From positions 13,868,501-13,932,500 of the forward strand of contig AP031352.1 of the NCBI GenBank assembly GCA_037833965.1: a DNA stretch of 64,000 bases, written 5' to 3'. Origin of the DNA: Marchantia polymorpha subsp. ruderalis (lineage: Eukaryota > Streptophyta > Marchantiopsida > Marchantiales > Marchantiaceae). This document shows, one piece after another, positions 53,702-64,000 of this stretch (position 1 is its first letter; each line of letters opens with the position of its first letter). The position numbers were made by a program, and so were the translations under genes. The notes below the pieces were generated by a model. The model saw nothing but the letters and a program-made list of their open reading frames with translations, had not been told where the DNA came from and made no database searches.

Positions 53702-54460
53702 CTAACCCACGGTCAGTATCGGGGGCAGGATGTGGAATCTTGTGCAATGCTTTCCGCGGTGGAGAAGACGAGAAGATTCTGCGCAGCGCAAGTCCGTAGG
53801 ATCCTCGGAGACTCTGTCGTACAGAAAGATAATAAATCGGCAACGGAGAAAGGGTGCGGAATTGGGATCTCGAAGGAGAGTGGGCGTGCTACGGGACGGG
53901 ATCCGAGTGACCTCGGACTGAAAAAGGGAAAAGCAGTGGTCCGAGAGCACTCCAAGGCACTGGGAAATCGGTGGGGCCGAGCCTCCAAGGGCACGGGAAC
54001 GGTGGCCAGGGCTCATAATGACGCGAGGAAATAATCTTTCTGCTTTAGCGATTCTTTCTCTCCTCCGCTGCTCTGCGTCCATGGAGGCCAGTCGCTCCAC
54101 CTTTTCGAGGGCAGACTCCGTAGCCGGTTCTCGGTAAAGTCTCCCAAAAGATGGGACATTAACTTTCACCCGGCCGGCGCCCGTCGGCAAGAATGACTCG
54201 CTTTCGTGCGGAGCTCCCTCGTTACCGCCCGCGGTATGACTGCTGGCTCGGCCTACACTAGAGCCTACTGCGCTGCCTGCAGTCGGTACGACTGGCATGG
54301 TTGTTGTAGGACCGCCAGAAAGCGCGAGGGGGCTACCACGTTTTCGCCTTTCTGCCTGGGCAGTCGAGTCGGATCCTGCCACGCGGGACCGAGTGCGAGC
54401 CGGGGAATCCCGTCCGTCATTTAGCCGGCTGGATTCCGACCTCGGTGACCGGCCTCGATA
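53702..54460 (-). CDS. Doubtful hypothetical ORF, possible exon of an unknown gene
   Basis: The minus frame is open from just after a TAG near 54463 to 53702. Its upstream part is Ser/Arg/Gly-rich low complexity. The middle (about 54030-54190) reads like real protein, with VNVPSFGRLYREPATESALE and then a charged helix ending RRRERIAKAERLFPR. After about residue VIM the text looks non-coding, and no strong donor follows. The plus strand is also open over much of the same DNA (53594-54034). I recognise no family. It could be an exon of a gene divergent from allantoate amidohydrolase, or a GC-driven artefact. Confidence 0.2.
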   Translation of the reverse strand, partial: YRGRSPRSESSRLNDGRDSPARTRSRVAGSDSTAQAERRKRGSPLALSGGPTTTMPVVPTAGSAVGSSVGRASSHTAGGNEGAPHESESFLPTGAGRVKVNVPSFGRLYREPATESALEKVERLASMDAEQRRRERIAKAERLFPRVIMSPGHRSRALGGSAPPISQCLGVLSDHCFSLFQSEVTRIPSRSTPTLLRDPNSAPFLRCRFIIFLYDRVSEDPTDLRCAESSRLLHRGKHCTRFHILPPILTVG

Positions 54461-54539
54461 CTACTGCGACGACTTCTACCGCGGCAGTAAGAACTCCCAG
54501 GCTGCAGCATCCAATTGAAGGAGGCGCAGGCGGAGTGAG

Positions 54540-55502
54540 GCGCGGGTGGGAGCCATTGGACCGTTGAGGAAGGAGGCGGACCGCGGAGCCGATTCGGTAG
54601 AGGTGGAGGAGGGAGGTTTACAGCCACCGAGCACACGCAGAAATGGTTTCCTTTTTCTGACACTGGAGGCTCCGCGAGGCACCGAGCCGATTGGAATTGG
54701 CAAGCGCTGGATTTTCCAAACTGGCAAGCATATCGCGCACAGCTGGCGAGGTGGCGAGCGTCGCAGCGCCTAGAACAGTGGCGAGAGAAGGTGATCATCG
54801 CTCGGGAGGTGGGGTGGCGGGGTCCACGTCCCCTCCAGCGGCCGCCTACGTGTCTTTCCTCTAACCTGGACGATTCAGGGAGCGGTTCAGCGACCCCGGG
54901 CGGGCGAGCGGGTGGGCGGGTCGCTTGGTCTTTGATCGACTGGGCTTCGGGGCAAGGCAAAGCTGCACTGCCAGAGAAGGAAGGAAGGGAGGGAGGGAGG
55001 GGGGGAAGAAGAGACGAGGGGAGGGGAGGAGAGGAGCGCCGGGGGAAAGGAGCGAGAGCGAGCGAGCGCTGGGGAAAGAGGGAAAGGGGGAAAGAGAGGG
55101 GAAAAAGAGGATAGCCGAGGACAGCAGCACCTCGTTTAGAGAGACCTTCTTCTGTCTTCGTCCTCCCGCTCTCCAGCGTGCGCATCTGCTCCGTCCCCTT
55201 GCCAGGCGTTGATCTGGACGTCTCTGCTCGGCTCTGCGCTCGCAGATTCCCCCTTTCATCCCCTCGTCGTCGTCGTCGTCGTCGTCGTCGCCTAGAATCT
55301 ATACAAGACCTGTCGACGGCACCTGCAATAATCACATTCTCTCCTTCGCATCACATCTCCTCTTCACCTCCCGTCTTCCCTTCCCTCACCTTTCTTCACT
55401 TCACTTCACTTCACTTCCCTGTCTGCTTCGTTTCAACGCCCTGTGTATTGCCGCACGCGACATCCTTCCGCCCGCCTCAAGCCTCCTCAGGATTCCACGT
55501 GC
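54540..55502 (+). promoter_or_regulatory. Upstream region and leader of allantoate amidohydrolase
   Basis: GC-rich sequence with a purine-only style tract at about 54976-55112 on the plus strand (many GGGA and GGGG runs), (TCG)9 at 55264-55290 and a pyrimidine-rich leader with four TTCAC units near 55396-55416. CT-rich leaders of this kind are common in plant genes. The 304-codon minus frame 54421-55335 crosses this region but is low-complexity Arg/Pro/Ser and is treated as an artefact. Confidence 0.5.
55264..55290. repeat. (TCG)9 microsatellite in the AAH leader
   Basis: Nine uninterrupted TCG units about 210 bases before the AAH start codon. Confidence 0.95.
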
Positions 55503-58500
55503 ATGCCGAATTTGTCGAGTGACCGTAACATGGGATTCTCAGCATTTCTCACTTGGACTGCTGTCTGGGTGGCGATTCTGCACCAATTGCACCAAGTGAC
55601 TGCGTTCCCGTTGCATGCCGCAGCTCTGAACGACATCCCGACATACTCTGGTGAATATTTCTTCTTCCGAATTTCCTCTAGTCGTCTTCGTCGTCGTCTC
55701 GTCGTCTTATCGCAGAAGTATCGAGCTTCGAGTCGATAGTTGTATCGAGTCTGGACCCTCCTCGAATTCGCTTCGTTCTGTGCTAGAACTCAGTGAATTC
55801 TCCTCGAATTGGTATTCCTCATGGATATCACCTGAGTATTTCTTGAGTATTTCGCTGCTTTGGAGTCAAGGAGTACGCATGAGCAGCCGGAATAGTCAAG
55901 GGTGTCAATTTCGCTATGAAACTGTAACTGCCAGGTCTCTGGGTCAACTTCGCCAGAGAAAAGACACCAGCTGAAAGCATTCTTTCAGGCACTATCCATG
56001 GCAACACGCTCTGTCAGCTCTTTCGGTTCTCGAGCGTCAATTTTGAGGGTTGTCTGCCAAAGTACTTCTCTGAGGACAGACCTGCTTGCTTGTCTTGCAC
56101 TCAATTTGGAGACATGGCATCCTACAAGAGAGTGTTCACTGTGCTCGGTCGTGCGCCACTGACACCGGGCTGGCCAATTGAGAAGTATTACCACCTCCTT
56201 TTGGTCTTGACAGCAGTTTTCCAGGCCCGTCAATTCCGCAGGCTTTGAGGGGATTCTTATTCTGTGGGAATGTTAACCGCTGTACACTCTTATGGACACA
56301 GTCATGTTCACACATCAAGTCAGTGCGCCTCCTCTTGCTCTCAAGTAGGAAGGGCCTTGCCAGGTCCCGGATTTTGCATAGGTAATATATCAGTTTCCTC
56401 GATGAAGCTGCTCTTTCTCTAGCGCCCATGACATTCAGATGGATACCTTCCCAGCACTACCAAGATAGGTTAACAAGACGTCCAGTTTAAGACGTCCGCC
56501 CAGATTGAGGGACTTCACTTGTTCTTACCCGTCACTCCATCTTGGCGAACTCCGGAATCCCCCTTCTATCATCGCTTGAATGTAAAAATGAAACATATAC
56601 ACAAAAGATTACCCATACAGATTCAGGTATACCTTGTATTTGCTTTGCTTCTCAATCTGCTTCACAACGCTGAAATTCTATATCTATTGTGCTTACGATG
56701 TGCAGACAGCACCGATAGAGAATGGCGCATGCAAGTGGATGCTCATGTGAAAGAACATCTTGCTACCATTCTTCGAGATGAGGCCGTTAACAGGCTAGAC
56801 AAGTTAGGAAAGGTGATTCTTTGGCTTACTGCTGAGCTCGTAGTTATTTAAGGAGGAAACAACCCTTGAGGGTGCTATTACGATTATATGAATAAATTGT
56901 TTTCCCGTTCTTTTTTCTCACGTCAGCACGTAGGCACTGCTTCTATTCTAGATCGAGTTGTCCTGATGAAGAGCAAAGTCCACTTTTTGGCACTGAATTT
57001 CCTTGTTGTCTCTCAGGTGAGTGACTCGCCAGAATTTTTACAAAGGACGTTCATGAGCCCGGCAGCTCTACGGGCCGGACAACTCATTCGAACGTGGATG
57101 TCAGACGCCGGATTGTTTACGTGAGTAGACAGAGAATTCCTTCTTCTTTTTGACTCGTGACTCAGAAGTACTAGGTCTGAGTCACCTGTATATACTGTCG
57201 CAGCACTTGTGGGAAGCTGTGTGATACATTTTTCCAAACAATTTCGTGCACTGAGGATTCTTCAATTCTCGATCACGTTCGTCAGACGTGATCGAGAATC
57301 GCAGGATTGTGTATTTTGCTAGTAAATACTGGATGCCATCCTGATTTGTTTGCAATATGCTTCAGCCATAGTCTTACGTTAGTTGGAATTGCAGATGGAT
57401 CGATGACATGGGAAATGTGCATGGGCGCTTCGATGGAATGAATTCATCTGCCCCAGCTCTTCTCATCGGTTCCCACATGGTGCGTAAATCTATCATTTCG
57501 AGAGCTAATATCTTGGGAGTCCTGTTGGGCCTATGAGAGGGACTCCTCTTTTTGGTTCTAGTCAACGCAATATCATGAAATTCGAAGCTCACATTGGCTG
57601 CATACTAGGCGTGTGATAGGGATTGATGGGATTATCAAGGGGTGCCAAATGTTACCGAGAGAGACGTCCTGACTAATTCTGTTGTGCGTTCGTACAGGAC
57701 ACTGTGATTGATGCAGGGCGTTATGACGGAGCATTAGGTGTAGTTTCTGCTATTGCTGCCGTTAAAGCTCTACAAAAGAGTGGCAGATTGGTGGATTATC
57801 CCCGACCTATTGAGGTAACCACATGCATCTATTCTGTCCTGGTGTTCGTTGTGAACACATCAGAAAAGTATTTCGTGCGTACAGCCGCGAACAAGAAGTT
57901 GAGGTTTCAGAAATTTTGTTTCATTTGGATGCAGATCATCGCTTTCAGTGACGAGGAAGGGGTGCGATTTCAGTCTACCTTCTTAGGAAGTGGTGCAATC
58001 GCTGGAACTTTATCACCTAATTTGCTGCAAGTGAAAGACAAGAGGTACGAACAAAGCGACAAAACTGATTACTTTAATCGAAAAAAGCAGTATGCCGCCG
58101 CTGCCAATTGTGATCAGTTTAATTCTAACTAGGTGATGTGTACCCCTGTGGTCTGTAATAGGAAGTTTTGAGGTCCTGCCTGGGACATGTAGCGCGTCAC
58201 TATGATCTTCCACTGACTGTCTCGATTCTTGTGCCAGGGGTGTGACCGTATCTGCTGCTCTGCAGAAGCTTTCGTTTCCCGGAACGAAGGAGAGTTTATT
58301 CAACTTAAAGTACGAACCAGAATCTGTTTGGGGCTATGTTGAGGTAAGAACTTGATGTCACAGATTCTAAAGTCTAGAGTGTCGTACTATTTCAGGTCAG
58401 ATTCTTTGGTACAGTTACTACAGTAATTGTTGTGCTTGACTTGGGTTAAAGATCGTGGTTAGAAGGAGAGGTAAGACTTATATTTTCTACCCGGCGGCTA

Positions 58501-60577
58501 TTGGGCTAAAGTCTCAGTTCCTCCAAATTGACACGAGTTTCGGTGCAGGTCCACATCGAACAGGGTCCCGTCTTGGAGAGCAAAGGCCTGCCTCTAGGAG
58601 TTGTGGACGCAATCGCAGGACAAACACGTCTAAGAGTAAGTGCCCTACTTTCTTTGGAAGACGAAGATCTCTTATTGAGTTCACGAATTTGGGAAACTTT
58701 TTGGAATTCCAGTTGATAGGCCCGCGAGTAGGCGTGACTGTATGGGTCGTTGACCTGCCTATTCCCAAAGTAAAACGTATGGTATTCATTCACAGAGGAT
58801 CTGAAGAATCGCTGCTTATTATAGAAGCCTTGCTGGCAGCAATGTGCATCGTTCTAATGGTTTCGAAAAGCAATCATTGTCGATCGCTGAAGCATTGCGT
58901 CTAGCTTTTAGAAGACTGTCGTTAGCGCAATTGACGACGCACATCTGATAGATTGTAATCAGACTTTCTAGATGAAGTTTAACCCATTTATGTACATGCG
59001 TTGTACGCCTTACGACTTATTGGACATGAGGTCTGTTGTGTTCCTAATTTCACCTTGACAATTGAAGTTACTTACGAGCTTCACGGGATAATGCAGGTGA
59101 GTATGAAAGGATCGGCGGGTCATGCCGGTACGGTTCCCATGGCAATGCGCAAAGACCCTATGCCTGCAGCGGCACAAGCCATTGTGGCCATAGAGGAACT
59201 CTGCATCCGACCTCAGCAAGGTGGTAGCCCAGCAACAGTTTCTCGACCTACAGCTAATAAAGGAGGTGCTCTCGTGTGCACAGTTGGCGAGATCGCATCC
59301 TGGCCTGGCGCTAGCAATGTGATTCCCGGAGAGGTGGGTATCCTGCTTCTAACAAATCCTTCATTGAAAATTAACTCTGGGGTATTTTGGAAGGAGTATT
59401 TGTGCAACTTGCGAACATGGAGTAGTTCCTTTTTCTAGTGAAATTTCACCAGTCTGAATGCAGTTGTCTTATGGGTTTTCAATCTATAAACAGTACAAGT
59501 TTTTTTTACAACAATTACCTTACAATCGATTACATTCGTCATACAGGTTACATTCTCTGTAGATGTGCGAGCTAAAGATGATAATGTTCGCGAACTTGCT
59601 GTTCTAAACATGGAGCTTTCGATTCATGAAATTTGCCGAAACCGTGCGATTGCATGTACTATCGAGCGCAAGGTAACGCTGCCAACTAGCAAGAAAATTT
59701 AAATTACTTTTTCAAACATGCTGTAAACATGCCCTTCGGAATGATGGATGTTGTTTACAGGTTGGTGCCCAAGAGTTGTTTCTCTTTTCATACAAATAAC
59801 GCTGGGGCATCACCCTAGACACACCGTGGGGCAGCCCCTTGTTTGTGATAAGTTCCCGTTTGTTGTCAAGCATGGGGATAGATACCAGTAAGAGCTATTG
59901 TGGTTCCAGGTTGAAATTTGTTTCATGAAGTCCAGATATGACGTATTCAAATATTAGCAATGCATCTTGTGACAATATCCTAAACTATGTGTTTGCGAAA
60001 CTTCCTGCAGAACGAAGCAAAGACTGTGGAATGTGATAAAGAGCTTATTGATAGGTTGAGTGTATCAGCAACTGCCGCCACCAATGAACTCTTCTCTCTA
60101 ACAGGAGTTCAAACTACCAATGAGGAACCTGTACCTACACTCTCAAGTGGTGCAGGACACGATGCGCTGGCAATGGCACAGCTAACGAAGGTAATTATAA
60201 ATACATCGAGTATTTTAAAAATAGTTTTATGTGGTAATTGTAATTAATGCATACGTTCGAATGTCGATTGATTCAAGGTTCTCTTTTAGAACCTGTTTGC
60301 AAAAGTCTGTTCGTTGGCGTGTGAAGTGTATCATGTACGTATTGTTCGTACGCTGTTTGAATTCCTCACCAGTCCATGTTCGTACCGAAGGTCAATCGAT
60401 GAAAGAGTACTGATCCACTGTCGTAACGAATTTCAGGTGGGAATTATGTTTGTACGATGCACTGGAGGAATAAGTCATTCCCCGGAAGAACATGTGTTGG
60501 ATGATGACATTTGGGCTGCAGGTCTGGCTCTACATTCTTTCCTTGAATCAGACTTGCCTGCAAGCTTTAGTGCCTAG
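55503..60577 (+). CDS. AAH: Allantoate amidohydrolase (allantoate deiminase)
   Basis: Manganese enzyme of the M20 family in the ER. It converts allantoate to ureidoglycine, CO2 and ammonia in purine nitrogen recycling. Exons: 55503-55650, 55989-56048, 56706-56812, 57017-57120, 57395-57479, 57698-57814, 57935-58044, 58238-58343, 58549-58635, 59097-59333, 59547-59672, 60011-60190 and 60437-60577. All are in phase, giving 535 aa (Arabidopsis 525). A hydrophobic signal follows the second Met (MGFSAFLTWTAVWVAIL); the ATG at 55530 is an equal start candidate. Metal ligands are H167 (GSHMDTV), D178 (YDGALG), E215 (SDEEGVRF, with E214 as catalytic base), H281 (VHIEQGPVLE) and H503 (GGISHSPEEH). SAGHAGTVPM (315-322 region) and SGAGHDAL are the dimerisation and substrate blocks. 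Ureidoglycolate amidohydrolase is less likely given these motifs. The small exon 2 (20 codons) has a weak donor and is the least certain part. Confidence 0.93.
57265..57299. repeat. Hairpin in an AAH intron, 13-bp stem
   Basis: ATTCTCGATCACG (57265-57277) is followed after nine bases by its exact reverse complement (57287-57299), inside the intron 57121-57394. It is more specific than AT noise. Role unknown. Confidence 0.85.
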
Positions 60578-63500
60578 GTCCTCTAAGACCTGTGATAGCA
60601 AATTGTAGGCAGTCTCTCAAATTTTTGTCAGTCTTCTTGCTGACCTGTACATAGCAATTGTATAGACTTTAGACATGACACTTCGCAAATTAGGGACCTT
60701 AACCAATGCAAACTGAAGTTTGCTGGCCAGAGTGGATAACTTAGTGATGCATGCTAACCCCACATACATGAATCGATTATCCATCAGAGCAAACTAAAGT
60801 TTGCCAAACAGGTTCAACAATTCAATGGTCACAGCTACCTTCATCTCGCATACATAGATCCTTCTAAGCAAACTGAAGTTTGCTGAAGAGGATTGTTATT
60901 GTATGTGCAAGTTCAACTTCATGAAACAGAAAGTATATATCCACCAACGCAAATTCAAGGTTACTGTTCAGGATTACTATTTTGTACCGCAAGCTATTTC
61001 AAACCAGTGGATTGTCAGGTCAATCGGGAACTTACACGTTCTTAACAGTATGACAGTACATAGATCTGCAACCTGTACGCAAATCAAATTTGTATATATA
61101 CAAGTGTGACAGAGTATGGTACCAATTTGTGGTACTCTCTTGAAGAATCGATAAAGTTTACTGAAGTCTTGTCAACTCAGTGTTTCTCAATCGGGAAGAA
61201 TTCATTGGTGCGTTGACAGTACACATCACGTGTCTATGTCATGTTCATACAGGAATTTGCTCTTTAGATGTTTTGATGTACACACCAGACTTTTTTTCTC
61301 GATTTGTCCACGTTTTGCTCTCATTGCAAATCTTTAGACCAAATCTCGACCAGCTTAGTTTCCATTCCATAACCTTGTCATCTTCATGATGTCTCAGAGA
61401 TACTACACAGACTGAATCAAATTATTTGCTCTCGTTGTATTACATGTGGATCTAGTGCTGCCTGAAAAAGATAAATAAAAAGTTGAATAGACAATCGAAT
61501 GTAATTTTGGTGGAACATGCTGAAATTGCTGGGAGTATCTACCAATTCTTTTAAGATTGATTAAAGATACCATCTAAGCAAAGTTTGCTGTAATCGCCTC
61601 CTCTGCACAAGTCATATAATGAACCACAGTAAGCTGCAGCAGATGATAAGATGTTGTGGAAGATGGGGAATATCGCCTGTCTCCCATAACGTATACATAG
61701 TCGGGGAGGCTGCCACTAAGAATAGTATGGTAATATACTTTGCCCTCCACCATTTACATGATCTGAATCGGGTCAGGCGAAAATTTCTTGTTACCTTATT
61801 CATCCATGCACATCAAAGACACCGTAGTGTGTCTTCGGCATTCACACCCTACGTTCATATCCGAGATATCCAAGGTTTCGTCAACTCACATCTAGACCAC
61901 ATCTTTATATGATTCATTTTCATCGTGCCTCGGTATTCCACCATTACCCTTGCTTTTGTGCCAGAATATTTTAAGCCTATTTCTAGTCTTTGAAGAGTTA
62001 TAAGATCATCCTCTCTCATCTTGGAAAATCTGCTAGATTTTGATGAGACGATTATCTGGTTCAAATAAATTTGAAATTGGCTTGACTTGTGGAGGAAGCG
62101 ACTACTTCAACTCATGTTTCTCTAGTAGAATTTTCCCATGACTTTCTTGAGACTTCAGCTAATTTGATGTAAACCTTTTGTTGAAAACTAATTTGAAATG
62201 CCATTCCCCTTTCGCTAATTTTTTTCCAATCGACTTGTTGAAAACTTTAGCTTGATATGAGCGAATGCCTGCATAACGATGCATTCAATAAAATCTATTG
62301 AATCTAGCATCATTACCATTGGGAATGATTTAGTTTCACCCAGAAAATCATCATGCAGCGGGAAGTGCATGGAATCGTGATTGCACGCATTTCCCTCATT
62401 CCCAGACTGTTCTATTACTACTACTTGGTTTTCACCCATACGTGGTTGCAAGGCAAATTTTTAATGAGACATCAATCAATTTGATGGTTGTTGTTCACAT
62501 AAGGAATAAGTTACCATGATACAATCGGAGATGTTGCGCTTCATGTTTATGTACCTTCATTTTCGACGTACTTTTAAATTTCGAGATCGTTATTCCAAGG
62601 CCTTCTGCTCAGAGACATCGGGTGGATATTACTGTGATCTACGAGGGAAGTTTGGCAGTTTATGATGTATGATTGGAGGTCAAGTTTTTTTCTTTAGTGC
62701 CTCATTTTGCCAATCACCCTTTTTTTGGGGCAGGAGGGCTGGCTGAACACTATACAAAGTACTCTGCAACAATACTCTCCCATCCTTCGAACAAGATCTT
62801 ATTCTTGACGTAAGATAATGAGACAAGTAAGTCCCTGCGTATTCACGGGATGATCTCATAGCTTTCGCCCTTGAGATCTTTGGTCATTTAAATCGTATGG
62901 TAGATGAGATGATGATTTATTATCATCAGTCAGTATCATTAAAGTTTCATTATTCCCATTCCCTAGCTGTTATCGACATGACTTTCCAACCTATGTCCTT
63001 ACCACCCATCGGATATAACAGTAGATCTTAAAAAGAAATGACATACATTAGCATATTAGTGACCACCTCTACTCCATACTAACTCTTCAGATTATGCCAC
63101 TTGATTGTTGACTCTTTCATTCATCTTCAGATTCTTGAAGCATTCAATATTATAAACTCTTGCGAGCACAAGTGATCTGTTTGTGTACCATCTAGTATTC
63201 TTATGGACTCTATTAGTTCTGCCCTTTTTTTACCAACAATTCTTATCACTAACGCCACTGGACCACACATTCGATGAACTGCAAATTCTCGATAAGGAGG
63301 AATGTGTGAAGTTCTCTAGACACAAGTGGCCCTCGCACCGTATGTTGGGAGAATAGTAAGTATAGATTCTGCATCAGAGGCAAGAGCATGCATTAATAGG
63401 AGATTCGTATGACAAGTCTAAGAGTCCTGTCAAAGTGAGAGTCAGATTCCTGCCTAGGGTGCGTACCAGGCACGCGCATCTGCTCAGTCTGGCTGGCTGG

Positions 63501-64000
63501 CTGGCCTTACAAACTGGTGCTCAGTCGAAAATGTGGGCACAACAAAGAAAGATTGCAACTGGTGATCGATCTGCAATCGAAGAAACGGACATAAATGGAG
63601 ACTCTTTGGACTTCAGTGTCTCATGCAATTGTCAAACACGTTCTTAGTCTTCCCTCCACGTGCCATGTAAATTTAGCTTATTCCATTTCCCTCGTTAACC
63701 CCTTCTTCCCCTTCTTCATCCCTACGAAAAACTTGCTCACCAGCGCAGGGAATAATCACAAACTCTTTGATATTCAAAAGTTAGAATCTTACAACCCAGG
63801 CTTGACAGTGATTGAACCAGCTCTCTTCCATTTTAGCTCGTGGACCAGCAAGGTGGTGAGGAGTTCTTAGACAAATTCAACCTGTTTATCCTGTCCAAAG
63901 AAAGAACGGATCCTTTCCTTGACCCAATTTTAGCTGGGGCCTGAATGGTGCAGCTGAAGAATGATCGAAGTTGTAAATCTTCCCACGAATATCCACAAGT
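60578..64000. other. Downstream flank of AAH; no recognisable gene
   Basis: This starts with the AAH 3'UTR and the degenerate palindromic array described separately. Open frames beyond 61600, including 63435-63870 (+) near the right edge, have no domain that I recognise. The last few hundred bases could lead into a gene past the edge, but nothing shows it. Confidence 0.4.
60708..61040. repeat. Degenerate tandem array, ~80-bp units with palindromic core
   Basis: GCAAACTGAAGTTTGC (60708-60723), GCAAACTAAAGTTTGC (60789-60804) and GCAAACTGAAGTTTGC (60868-60883) lie 81 and 79 bases apart. A weaker GCAAATTCAAGGTTAC follows at 60949, 81 bases on. Between cores, a CATACATxxATC block recurs before the next core in two units. 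A shortened core, GCAAAGTTTGC, appears at 61578-61588. Each core is an inverted repeat able to form a short stem. Confidence 0.75.

Noticed and set aside
53594..54034. 146-codon plus-strand ORF rich in Lys/Arg
   Set aside because: It overlaps a more protein-like minus frame, has no domain, and looks composition-driven.
54421..55335. 304-codon minus-strand ORF upstream of AAH
   Set aside because: Low-complexity Arg/Pro/Ser text produced by the GC-rich purine tract and TCG repeat, with no domain; it lies antisense to the AAH leader.

Overview
The window is nuclear DNA of a land plant. Six spliced genes carry GT-AG introns, and their products are plant types: a plant ADF with the regulatory Ser6 and an intron directly after the ATG, an ER allantoate amidohydrolase, a RUG3-type mitochondrial RCC1 protein, a plant gamma-glutamyltransferase, a plant alkaline ceramidase and the N-terminus of the ATR kinase. 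Gene density is low, introns are short (about 90-900 bp), the proteins are diverged from flowering-plant relatives, and AT-rich repeat blocks alternate with GC-rich gene islands. This suggests a seed-free plant, perhaps a bryophyte, but the species cannot be fixed from sequence alone.

Layout: 1-1513 (-) 5' exons of ATR, running off the left edge. 5971-6935 (+) alkaline ceramidase in two exons, probably with an upstream 5'UTR intron. About 8950-16100 is an AT-rich block holding two decayed Ty1/copia pol relics. 16460-17108 is an element with inverted arms of about 130 bp. 20733-21429 (+) is ADF behind a GC-rich upstream region. 24441-26964 (-) is gamma-glutamyltransferase in six exons. 28200-34400 is AT-rich, with a striking pair of palindromes. 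34523-37987 (+) is the RUG3-like gene in six exons. 37990-55000 has no recognisable complete gene; it holds microsatellites, a 98-bp tandem duplication and a perfect 17-bp-stem hairpin, with one doubtful minus-strand ORF near 54 kb. 55503-60577 (+) is allantoate amidohydrolase in 13 exons, followed by a degenerate array of about 80-bp units with palindromic cores.

The genes do not form a pathway or cluster. They cover DNA-damage signalling (ATR), sphingolipid turnover (ceramidase), actin dynamics (ADF), glutathione turnover (GGT), mitochondrial RNA processing (RUG3-like) and purine nitrogen recycling (AAH). Exon junctions were read by hand from splice signals, frame continuity and family alignment from memory, so single junctions may be off. 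I did not find a convincing novel system. The best unexplained signals are the palindromic repeats and hairpins and the inverted-arm element.
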